This document shows positions 1-5,913 of a stretch of DNA of 8,771 nt, piece after piece. Origin of the DNA: JBEKCP01 sp050014815 (GTDB lineage Bacteria > Planctomycetota > Planctomycetia > Pirellulales > Thermoguttaceae); NCBI GenBank assembly GCA_050014815.1, contig JBEKCP010000224.1, positions 1 through 8,771 of the forward strand, written 5' to 3'. The position numbers and the translations under genes are program-made. Numbering within the stretch: the stretch's first letter is position 1; every line of letters starts with the position of its first letter. The notes under the pieces were generated by a model. The model was given only the letters and a program-made list of their open reading frames with translations, searched no databases and was not told where the DNA came from.

Positions 1-15
1 GGGATTTAGGGATTT
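1..15 (+). repeat. AT-rich GGGATTT direct repeat
   Basis: The window opens with two copies of GGGATTT separated by one or two bases, in otherwise GC-rich DNA. Similar GGATTT/GAGATT strings lie at 5796-5833, 7727-7757 and 8724-8747. It may be the tail of a longer repeat that begins upstream of the window. Weakly supported on its own. Confidence 0.35.
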
Positions 16-40
16 GTTTAGCGGGCGGGCTTGCCCGCCG
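16..40 (+). repeat. Solitary 25-bp REP-like unit (GTTTAGCGGGCGGGC type)
   Basis: This 25-base unit is identical to the left arm of the inverted pair at 3214-3238. It begins GTTTAGCGGGCGGGC and ends TTGCCCGCCG. Within it GGCGGGC (24-30) and GCCCGCC (33-39) can form a tight hairpin. No inverted mate follows at the roughly 25-base spacing seen in the other copy, so it is a lone unit. It ends four bases before the ribosome binding site of the first gene, so a folded form could affect translation of that gene; this effect is inferred. Confidence 0.75.
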
Positions 41-43
41 TTT

Positions 44-47
44 GGAG
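44..47 (+). promoter_or_regulatory. Ribosome binding site GGAG deciding the start at 54
   Basis: GGAG lies six bases before the ATG at 54, a normal Shine-Dalgarno distance. It favours this ATG over the in-frame TTG at 42. That TTG would put the binding site inside the coding region and add four residues before a clean signal peptide. Confidence 0.6.
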
Positions 48-53
48 TTCAGC

Positions 54-938
54 ATGCAACTACCCGCCCTTTTGCTGGTCGCCGCGTTCTTGCCGTCCCA
101 GGCGGCCGGTCCGGCCGCGCCCGCGACCGCCCTGTTGCCGGACTGCCTGGTCACGCTCATCGAAGAAGCGCATGTCCCGGCGCAAGAGCCCGGCGTGCTG
201 AAGAAGATCCCGGTTCGCCAGGGCCAGGCCGTCGAGGCGGGCGAGCTTCTGGCCCAGGTGGACGAGACCAAGATCCTGGCGGATCTTCGGGTGGCCCAAG
301 CGAAGCTGAAGGCGGCCCAGGAAAAGGCCGGCGACGACATCAACGTCCGTTACGCGAAAGCCGCGTCCTTGACCGCCAGGGCCGAATACAATTTCAACCT
401 TGAAGCCAACCAGCGGGTCCCCGGCTCCGTGCCCAAGGCCCGCCTGAACGAGCTGGAGTTGAAGTGCAAGGAGACCGAGCTGGCCATCGACAAGGCGCAA
501 CTCGAGTGGCGGGTGGCGGGCTTCGAGGCGGATGCCGCCAAGGCCGAGGTCGAGGCCGCCCAGGAAAACGTCAATCACCGCCAGGTCCGCTCGCCGTTGC
601 CGGGCGTCGTTGTCATGCTGCACCGCCACGAGGGCGAATGGGTCCAGCCGGGCGACCAGGTGCTCCGCGTCATCCGGATGGATCGGCTGTGGGTCGACGG
701 CTATCTCAGCGCGTCCGAGTTCACTCGCGCCGACGTGGATGATCGCCCGGCGACGGTCAAGGTCAACCTGGCGCGCGGCCGGCAGATCTCGGTGGTCGGC
801 AAGATCGTCTACGCAAGTCCCACGACGGAGGCCGGCGGCAAGTTCCTCGTCCGCGCCGAGATCGAGAACCGCAATAGCGGCGGCCACTGGGTCCTCAACC
901 CCGGCCTGAACGCGTCAATGTCCATCCCGTTGAAGTAA
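54..938 (+). CDS. HlyD-family secretion / membrane fusion adaptor protein
   Basis: A 294-residue adaptor of the HlyD/RND membrane-fusion type, probably exported and acting in the periplasmic space to link an inner-membrane partner to an outer component. Residues 1-26 look like a signal peptide (short hydrophobic core LPALLLVAAFL, then small residues). The first lipoyl-like half is at about 44-72 (PGVLKKIPVRQGQAVEAGEL). An Ala/Lys/Glu-rich coiled-coil hairpin follows at about 74-177, then the second lipoyl half at about 179-207 (SPLPGVVVMLHRHEGEWVQPGD) and a beta-barrel region to the end. The two lipoyl halves flanking a hairpin are the family hallmark. The start at 54 is chosen for its GGAG site and signal peptide. 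Its TAA stop shares a base with the ATG of the next gene (TAATG), so the two are probably translationally coupled and work together. The cargo cannot be told from sequence. Confidence 0.85.
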   Translation: MQLPALLLVAAFLPSQAAGPAAPATALLPDCLVTLIEEAHVPAQEPGVLKKIPVRQGQAVEAGELLAQVDETKILADLRVAQAKLKAAQEKAGDDINVRYAKAASLTARAEYNFNLEANQRVPGSVPKARLNELELKCKETELAIDKAQLEWRVAGFEADAAKAEVEAAQENVNHRQVRSPLPGVVVMLHRHEGEWVQPGDQVLRVIRMDRLWVDGYLSASEFTRADVDDRPATVKVNLARGRQISVVGKIVYASPTTEAGGKFLVRAEIENRNSGGHWVLNPGLNASMSIPLK

Positions 939-3193
939 TGGTCAGCCTCCGCGACAGCCTCCTTTCGAGTTCCGCCCGAAAACTCCCGATCCGGATGCGG
1001 CCGGATCTCAGCGCCCGCCGCCACCACTATCTCGGCCGCACGTACTGGATCGTCAAGGACCCGATCGGGCTGAACTATTACCGCTTCCAGCAGGAGGAGT
1101 ACGCCATCCTGCAGATGCTCGACGGCAACACGAGCATGGACGAGCTCAAGGAGCGGTTCGAGGCCGAATACCCGCCGCAAAAGATCACGCTCGACGAGCT
1201 TCAGCAGTTCCTGGGCATGCTGCACCGCAGCGGGCTGGTGATCGCGGCCGTCGGGGGCCAGGGACAGCAGCTCCTCAAGCGCCGCAAGGAGCGCCGCCGC
1301 AAGGAATTGCTCAACGCCGTGGCGAACATCCTGTGCATCCGTTTCAAGGGCTTCGACCCCGAGCGGTTCCTCGCATGGCTCTACCCGAAGGTCCGCTGGT
1401 TCTTCACGCCGGCGGCCGTGACGCTGAGCCTCCTGCTGATGCTCTCGGCCGTCACGCTGATAACGGTCAAGTTCAGCACCGTCCAAGAACATTTGCCGGC
1501 ATTCAAAGACTTCTTCAACCTTTCCAACGCCCTGTGGCTGTCGGTGACGCTGGGCGTCATCAAGATCATCCACGAGTTCGGGCACGGCCTGACGTGCAAG
1601 CACTTCGGAGGCGAGTGCCACGAGATGGGCGTCATGGTCCTGGTGCTCACTCCCTGCCTCTACTGCAACGTCTCCGATTCCTGGATGTTGCCCAACAAGT
1701 GGCACCGGGCGGCCATCGGCGCCGGAGGGATGTACTTCGAGCTGGTCCTGGCCGCCGCGGCCACCTGGCTCTGGTGGTTCACGTGTACGCAGCCGGGCCT
1801 GTTGAACCACCTCTGCCTCAACGCCATGTTCGTCGCCTCGGTCACCACGGTCATCTTCAACGCCAACCCGCTCTTGCGATACGACGGCTACTACATCCTG
1901 GCCGACGTGACCGAGATCCCCAACCTCCGGCAGAAGGCCACGACGATCCTCAGCCGCAAGCTGGGCGAGTGGATGCTGGGACTCGAGCCGGCCGAGGACC
2001 CCTTCCTGCCCGAGCGCAACCAGATATTCTTCGTCATCTATTCCATCGCGGCGACGATCTACCGCTGGGTGGTGCTGTTCTCCATCCTGCTGTTCCTGTA
2101 TCACTTCCTCAAGCCGTACGGGCTCCAGAAGATCGGCCAGATGATCGCCCTGGCCTCGCTCTGGGGGCTCATCGGCATGCCGCTGTACCAGGTGGGCAAG
2201 TTCTTGCACGTGCCCGGGAGACTCGAAAAAGTGAAGAAACCGCGAATGTATACGAGCATGGCCCTCGTGGCGGGGGTCCTGGCGGCGGTGGCCTTCGTGC
2301 CGCTGCCGCACTCGGTCATGGCCACGATGGAGGTGCAGCCGCACGGGGCGGACTCGGTCTACGTGAACGTGCCCGAGGGGGGCCGCCTGGCCGAGGTCCT
2401 GGTCGTCGCGGGCCAGCAGGTCGAGGCCGGGCAGGTGTTGGCCCGGCTGGAGAGTTCTGACCTGGAGCTGGAAATCTCCAAGCTCCAGGCCAAGATCGAC
2501 CAGTGCAAGGTCCAACTGGAGAACCTCAGCCGCCTGGGCCAGACCGACCCGAAAGCCACCAGCGAGAAGCCCCAGATCGAGGAGGCCAAGAAGGCTGCCA
2601 TCGAGCAACTGGCGGACAAGGAAAAGGACTGCGACCGGCTGGTGCTGAAGGCGGGACGCCGCGGGGTGGTCCTCCCGCCGCCGATCTCGCCGCCCCCCAA
2701 GAGCCGCGATACGGAAGAACAGCTCGCCAGTTGGGAAGGGACGCCCTTGGACCGGGAGAACCTCGGCGCGTATTTGAGAGAGGGCGTCCTGTTCTGCCAG
2801 GTCGGCGATCCGCGGAAGTTGGAGGCCATTCTCATCGTCGATCAGGCCGACATCGACTTCATCCGGGAGGGCCAGAAGGCGGACCTCAAGTTCGACGAAC
2901 TGCCCTGCGACACCCTCCACGGCCGGATCGACTGCATCTCCCTCTCGAACCTGAAGATCGTCCCGCAGCGCCTCGGGACCAAGGCGGGCGGCGACCTGCC
3001 TGTGAAGACCGATCCGGGCACCGGCCAGGAGCGCCCGCAGAGCACCTCCTACCAGGCCCGCGTCCCCCTGGAGGACACGGAAGGCGTGTTGCGGCTGGGG
3101 CTCCGCGGCCGGGCGAAGATCCACACGGACCCGATGTCGCTTGGTGGGCGCCTCTGGCGGCTGGCCGTACACACGTTCAATTTCAAGCTGTAG
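938..3193 (+). CDS. PqqD-like / M50 site-2 protease / HlyD-like fusion membrane protein
   Basis: A 751-residue polytopic protein with three parts. Residues about 20-105 resemble a PqqD-like winged-helix peptide-binding domain (YLGRTYWIVKDPIGLNYYRF, then helices). Residues about 155-455 form a membrane core with roughly eight hydrophobic segments. It carries the M50 zinc motif HEFGH (H212, E213, H216) and the second motif NxxPxxxxDG (N308, P311, D316, G317), so both halves of a site-2-protease active site are intact. Residues about 474-751 are HlyD-like: a lipoyl-type half (GGRLAEVLVVAGQQVEAGQV, 481-500), a short helical hairpin, a Pro-rich linker near 580-588 and a beta-barrel region. Cysteines C220, C227, C240 and C243 cluster beside the active site. 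The start ATG overlaps the preceding stop codon. Fusions of this kind are known to me from Planctomycetota, but I know of no established substrate. Proteolysis coupled to envelope transport is inferred. Confidence 0.85.
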   Translation: MVSLRDSLLSSSARKLPIRMRPDLSARRHHYLGRTYWIVKDPIGLNYYRFQQEEYAILQMLDGNTSMDELKERFEAEYPPQKITLDELQQFLGMLHRSGLVIAAVGGQGQQLLKRRKERRRKELLNAVANILCIRFKGFDPERFLAWLYPKVRWFFTPAAVTLSLLLMLSAVTLITVKFSTVQEHLPAFKDFFNLSNALWLSVTLGVIKIIHEFGHGLTCKHFGGECHEMGVMVLVLTPCLYCNVSDSWMLPNKWHRAAIGAGGMYFELVLAAAATWLWWFTCTQPGLLNHLCLNAMFVASVTTVIFNANPLLRYDGYYILADVTEIPNLRQKATTILSRKLGEWMLGLEPAEDPFLPERNQIFFVIYSIAATIYRWVVLFSILLFLYHFLKPYGLQKIGQMIALASLWGLIGMPLYQVGKFLHVPGRLEKVKKPRMYTSMALVAGVLAAVAFVPLPHSVMATMEVQPHGADSVYVNVPEGGRLAEVLVVAGQQVEAGQVLARLESSDLELEISKLQAKIDQCKVQLENLSRLGQTDPKATSEKPQIEEAKKAAIEQLADKEKDCDRLVLKAGRRGVVLPPPISPPPKSRDTEEQLASWEGTPLDRENLGAYLREGVLFCQVGDPRKLEAILIVDQADIDFIREGQKADLKFDELPCDTLHGRIDCISLSNLKIVPQRLGTKAGGDLPVKTDPGTGQERPQSTSYQARVPLEDTEGVLRLGLRGRAKIHTDPMSLGGRLWRLAVHTFNFKL

Positions 3194-3213
3194 CAGTTGT
3201 TCTGGCACGCCAT

Positions 3214-3288
3214 GTTTAGCGGGCGGGCTTGCCCGCCGTGCGAAGCGCGAACCAACCGCCACTCGGCGGGCAAGCCCGCCCGCTAAAC
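3214..3288. repeat. REPIN-like perfect 25-bp inverted repeat between convergent genes
   Basis: The left arm 3214-3238 (GTTTAGCGGGCGGGC...GCCCGCCG) and right arm 3264-3288 (CGGCGGGCAAGCC...GCTAAAC) are exact reverse complements over 25 bases, with a 25-base spacer. Each arm also contains its own small GGCGGGC/GCCCGCC hairpin. This is the architecture of a REPIN, two inverted REP units. The left arm matches 16-40 exactly. It lies between the ends of the M50 fusion gene (plus) and rmuC (minus), so the long stem could act as a terminator or RNA-stabilising structure for both transcripts. No T-run follows, so classical intrinsic termination is uncertain. Confidence 0.85.
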
Positions 3289-3352
3289 CGAAGTTTCAGA
3301 ACGAAAACCGGCGCAACTCGCTCTACAGGTCCATCTTCGACCCTCTGCCTTT

Positions 3353-3383
3353 GATCCGTGTTCGATCCGTGTTCCATCCGTGG
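3353..3383 (+). repeat. 11-bp tandem repeat GATCCGTGTTC
   Basis: Two perfect head-to-tail copies of GATCCGTGTTC (3353-3363 and 3364-3374) are followed by a partial third copy CATCCGTGG (3375-3383). The array ends 13 bases from the rmuC stop codon, in the gap between convergent genes. ATCCGTGTTC-type strings are familiar to me as dispersed intergenic repeats in planctomycete genomes, but the function is unknown. Confidence 0.7.
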
Positions 3384-3396
3384 CGGCATCTGGAAG

Positions 3397-4776
3397 TCAT
3401 TCTTCGGCCGGACCCGGACTCTCCCCCTCCTCATCCACCTCCGCGCCGTCCAGCATCAACACGCTCTGGGCATCTGAAGCAGGAAGCTCTTGCACGCCCC
3501 GGAGCTTCCGCTCGATCGCCCGGGTCCGCACGGCCGCCGTGTCGATGGTGTTGGTCGCCTCCTGCAGCTTCTTCTGCACCTTGACGAGGACGTCGCCGTA
3601 CTTGCCGAACTCGGTCTTCACGGCCGCCAGCAGGTTCCAGACCTCGCTGGATCGCTGCTGGATCGCCAAGGTGCGGAAACCCATTTGCAGGCTGTTCAGC
3701 AAGGACCAGAGGGTGGTCGGCCCGGCCACCACGACCTTGTACTCCCGCTGGAGCAGCTCGCTGAGGCCGGGGCGCCGGATCACTTCGGCGAACAGCCCTT
3801 CGGTGGGCAGGAAGAGAATGCCGAAATCGGTGGTCCTGGGCGGGCTCAGGTACTTGTCGCCGATGTCGCCCGCACACAGCTTGATCCGGTTCTCCATTTG
3901 CCTGCCGGCGGTGTCGGCCGCCTCGGCGTCGCCCCTTTCCTGGGCGTCCTGGAGCCGCTGATAGTCTTCGATGGGAAACTTGGCGTCGATGGGGAGCCAC
4001 ACGATGTCGTCCTTGCTCTCGCCGCGGCCCGGCAGCTTGATCGCGAACTCCACCCGCTCGGCATCGTCCTTGGTGGCCACGTTCTTGTCGTACTGGTCCG
4101 GGCAGAGCACCTGTTCGAGCATGCGGTCCAGTTGGACTTCACCCCAGGTGCCGCGGGCCTTGACGTTGGTGAGCACCCGCTTGAGGTCGCCCACCCCCAC
4201 GGCGAGCGATTGCATCTCGCCGAGGCCCTTGTAGACCTGTTCCAACTGCTGGCTGACCAGCTTGAAGGACTCGCCCAACCGCTTCTCCAGGGTGCCCTGG
4301 AGCTTCTCATCGACGGTCTGGCGCATTTGTTCGAGGCTCTTGGCGTTGTCCTGTTGGATGTTCTTGAGGTTTTGCTCCACGGCGATGCGGACCTCGGTGA
4401 GCCGCTTGTCGTTGGCCTCGGTCAGCCCTTTCAATCGCTCGAGGATGTCGGCGAACTGGGCCCGCTGCCAACTGACGAAACCGTTGATGGTCTTGTCTAC
4501 GGACTGGCTGATGGTGCTGAGTTGTTGGACAAGGCTGTCCCCGGCGCTCTTGACGGCCGCCGCCAACTCCTGGCGGGTCTGCTGGGCGGCGGTGGCCGCC
4601 TCGGTCCGGTTGCGGCCGATCTCCTCCCGGACCGCCCGCTCGGTACGCTCGTTGGCCTGCTCTTCGGCCCGCCGAAGGGCCGACAGGTCCGCCAACGGCC
4701 TGCGGAGGAGGACAACTTCCAGTGCGATCACGGCCAGTAAAAGGAGGGCGACAAGGGTCAGGAGGTAAGGGGTCAT
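3397..4776 (-). CDS. rmuC: DNA recombination protein RmuC
   Basis: A 459-residue RmuC-family protein, within the usual family length. Known members limit recombination at inverted repeats and are predicted to carry a PD-(D/E)xK-type nuclease fold. Residues 4-24 form one N-terminal membrane helix. A long coiled coil runs through about 30-190, and the conserved catalytic-region blocks follow: RGTWGEVQL (208-216), VWLPIDAKFP (259-268), LFLPTEG (321-327) and VVAGPTTLW (349-357). The C-terminal tail is acidic and probably disordered. The start is set by the membrane helix; no good ribosome binding site lies before it. It is a single gene, convergent with the M50 fusion gene and divergent from the 5199 gene. 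A role against inverted-repeat recombination is notable beside the inverted repeats on both sides, but this may be coincidence. Confidence 0.93.
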   Translation of the reverse strand: MTPYLLTLVALLLLAVIALEVVLLRRPLADLSALRRAEEQANERTERAVREEIGRNRTEAATAAQQTRQELAAAVKSAGDSLVQQLSTISQSVDKTINGFVSWQRAQFADILERLKGLTEANDKRLTEVRIAVEQNLKNIQQDNAKSLEQMRQTVDEKLQGTLEKRLGESFKLVSQQLEQVYKGLGEMQSLAVGVGDLKRVLTNVKARGTWGEVQLDRMLEQVLCPDQYDKNVATKDDAERVEFAIKLPGRGESKDDIVWLPIDAKFPIEDYQRLQDAQERGDAEAADTAGRQMENRIKLCAGDIGDKYLSPPRTTDFGILFLPTEGLFAEVIRRPGLSELLQREYKVVVAGPTTLWSLLNSLQMGFRTLAIQQRSSEVWNLLAAVKTEFGKYGDVLVKVQKKLQEATNTIDTAAVRTRAIERKLRGVQELPASDAQSVLMLDGAEVDEEGESPGPAEE

Positions 4777-4870
4777 CTTGCGCGGCTCTGTGGGGTCTAT
4801 GGGAAATGGGGAAAATGAGTGTCCAGCGGGGGTGATCTTCCCCGGTGGTGAGGGACTTCAGCATCCCGGC

Positions 4871-4876
4871 AGTATA
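4871..4876 (-). promoter_or_regulatory. Candidate -10 box (TATACT) for rmuC
   Basis: Reading the minus strand, TATACT lies about 95 bases before the rmuC start and is a close match to the TATAAT consensus. No convincing -35 box sits 16-18 bases upstream. It is offered as the best candidate in the divergent gap; the leader would be about 85-90 bases long. Confidence 0.35.
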
Positions 4877-4912
4877 ACCGATCGGGTGGGAAACGGGGAC
4901 TGGCCATGTAGC

Positions 4913-4931
4913 CCGCACACTCCGTGTGCGG
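4913..4931. repeat. Small palindrome CCGCACAC-TCC-GTGTGCGG
   Basis: A perfect 8-bp stem with a three-base TCC loop. The loop sequence and size match those of the neighbouring GTTCCCACGC-TCC-GCGTGGGAAC palindrome, but the stem sequence differs. It looks like a separate short palindromic repeat family inserted next to the larger doublet in the gap between rmuC and the 5199 gene. Confidence 0.7.
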
Positions 4932-4942
4932 CAGCCCCGCTC

Positions 4943-5093
4943 TCTCGTTCCCACGCTCCGCGTGGGAACGCACTCGATGGCCGCTCCCGCGGCCCTTCCT
5001 CGGGTGGCGGGTCGTCGTCGTCTCGGATGTGGCCTTTGGGGGGACGCGGAGCATCCGCTCAGTGCGTTCCCACGGAGGACCGTGGGAACGAGA
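4943..5093. repeat. REPIN-like doublet of GTTCCCACG palindromes in the divergent gap
   Basis: The left unit 4943-4974 reads TCTCGTTCCCACGC-TCC-GCGTGGGAACGCACT as an 11-bp stem (4946-4956/4960-4970). The right unit 5061-5093 reads AGTGCGTTCCCACGG-AGGA-CCGTGGGAACGAGA, also an 11-bp stem (5065-5075/5080-5090). The flanks show that they are inverted: TCTCG starts the left unit and CGAGA ends the right, while GCACT ends the left and AGTGC starts the right. The arms are 86 bases apart. A further small hairpin GCGGA-GCA-TCCGC lies at 5046-5058. Apart from these repeats and the candidate promoters, the 422-base gap 4777-5198 shows no gene. Confidence 0.85.
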
Positions 5094-5122
5094 CAGGAAT
5101 AATCCGGACTGGCGCCGCTGGC

Positions 5123-5152
5123 TTGCATTTTCGGGCGATTTCGGCATACAAT
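5123..5152 (+). promoter_or_regulatory. Candidate sigma-70-like promoter for the 5199 gene
   Basis: TTGCAT (5123-5128) and TACAAT (5147-5152) are separated by 18 bases. The -10 box is a five-of-six match and the -35 box a weak three-of-six match. Transcription would start near 5160, about 40 bases before the proposed start codon, and just downstream of the GTTCCCACG repeat doublet. Confidence 0.4.
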
Positions 5153-5198
5153 AGAGTGCTGCCTTTGACGGGTTGTTCGACTCCCGGGGAGCATGGTC

Positions 5199-5693
5199 AT
5201 GGCCGGTCCGTGGTGGTGGATCCCGGTGGCCCTTGCCGCGGCAGGGGCCCTGCTGCTGTTGTTGCGTCGGCCGTTGCGAACGGCAAGCCGGGGTGCGCAC
5301 TTCACGCAGGCCAAGAAGGGATTTCACCAGCAGCGGGAGCGGCTGGAAGCGAGATTCATCCGCCTGGCCGCCGCTCATGGCGGCAGGGACGATCCGCAGT
5401 GGACCGACTGCGAGTTCGACGACGGCGTCTCTTACGTCCGCAACCGGCGGACCGGCGAGCTATCGGCGCTGGTGGGCGTGACGGTGGCGCTGGAAGGCGT
5501 GGGCCATCCGCCCGCGACGGCCAGCGACCTGATTCGCAACCTCCGGGCCGGCACCGCGGTGTTCCGTTTCGATCGGGACCACTGGGAGACGGAGGGCCGC
5601 GTCATTCTGAATCTCAGTCCCAGCGAGACGATCCGCTTCTACCAGAACGATCTCGAAGTAGTCGGCGAGGAAGTGGCCGAACGCCACGCGTGA
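5199..5693 (+). CDS. Conserved uncharacterised membrane-anchored protein
   Basis: A 164-residue protein with no function I can name. Residues about 4-23 (PWWWIPVALAAAGALLLLL) form one N-terminal membrane helix followed by Arg residues, which predicts a cytoplasmic C-terminal domain. The soluble part has an amphipathic helix (about 38-60, FHQQRERLEARFIRLAA), then WTDCEFDD (68-75), RRTGELSALVGVTV (83-96) and RAGTAVFRFDRDHWETEGRVILNL (117-139). That pattern looks like a small alpha+beta domain and resembles hypothetical proteins I associate with planctomycetes. GGAG at 5188-5191 is seven bases before ATG 5199 but only one base before ATG 5193, so 5199 is preferred. It stands alone, divergent from rmuC and 215 bases before psd. 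Confidence 0.75.
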   Translation: MAGPWWWIPVALAAAGALLLLLRRPLRTASRGAHFTQAKKGFHQQRERLEARFIRLAAAHGGRDDPQWTDCEFDDGVSYVRNRRTGELSALVGVTVALEGVGHPPATASDLIRNLRAGTAVFRFDRDHWETEGRVILNLSPSETIRFYQNDLEVVGEEVAERHA

Positions 5694-5778
5694 CGGAGCG
5701 GCCAATCCGTTCTCACCTCAATTTATCCGAGCATCGGGCGGATCGCGTTGGCCTGAGGGCGGAAGGTCGGGGCCGCGC

Positions 5779-5796
5779 GAAGCCGCAAGCGGCTTC
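5779..5796. repeat. Palindrome GAAGCCGC-AA-GCGGCTTC
   Basis: A perfect 8-bp inverted repeat 85 bases after the end of the 5199 gene. It could serve as a hairpin at the end of that transcript, but it is followed by AATCTC rather than a T-run. It is more likely another dispersed palindromic repeat; it abuts the GGATT-type repeat that starts at 5796. Confidence 0.6.
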
Positions 5797-5833
5797 AATC
5801 TCAAATCTCTGATTTCCAGTCCGCAATCCGCAA
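5796..5833 (-). repeat. Degenerate GGATT/GAGATT short repeat, minus orientation
   Basis: Read on the minus strand, this stretch contains GCGGATTGCGGA, then GAAATCAGAGATTTGAGATTG: a run of loosely repeated six- to eight-base GGATT/GAGATT units. The same kind of string occurs in the plus orientation at 7727-7757 and 8724-8747. It fills part of the 215-base gap between the 5199 gene and psd, where no gene is visible. Confidence 0.5.
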
Positions 5834-5907
5834 CCCCCGAGGATTATCGCGGTCTGCGACCAACCCCGAGATCCAGGGGCTCTCTTCCCGGAGCACCCCC
5901 GGCGGGG

Positions 5908-5913
5908 TATGAT
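5908..5913 (+). promoter_or_regulatory. Possible -10 box TATGAT overlapping the psd start
   Basis: TATGAT is a five-of-six match to the -10 consensus and overlaps the first two possible psd start codons. The bases at -35 (TTCCCG) are a poor match. If real, transcription would begin close to ATG 5921 and that start would be nearly leaderless. This is a weak candidate, given because it bears on start choice. Confidence 0.2.

Noticed and set aside
14..403. 129-residue frame starting inside the first REP-like unit
   Set aside because: Its first residues are a translation of the repeat, and the rest is an out-of-frame reading of the HlyD gene.
809..3262. 817-residue open frame on the minus strand opposite the M50 fusion gene
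   Set aside because: It is a GC-driven shadow of the real plus-strand gene. Its translation is low-complexity (Gln, His, Asp, Arg, Leu-rich) without recognisable motifs, while the plus strand carries intact M50 motifs.
3214..3288. CRISPR-like repeat or insertion sequence ends
   Set aside because: Only one inverted pair with one spacer is present, with no direct repeat-spacer series and no transposase between the arms, so a REPIN-like element fits better.
3490..4740. 416-residue plus-strand frame opposite rmuC
   Set aside because: The minus-strand frame has the full set of RmuC blocks and an N-terminal membrane helix; this frame is its shadow.
4829..4847. Possible hairpin GGGG-N7-CCCC in the rmuC leader
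   Set aside because: The stem is only four base pairs in GC-rich DNA and has no further structure that would suggest a riboswitch or attenuator.
4307..5314. 335-residue minus-strand frame over the divergent gap
   Set aside because: It runs through the GTTCCCACG palindromes, producing peptides of the CVPTRSVGTRERG kind that are repeat translations, and overlaps rmuC out of frame.
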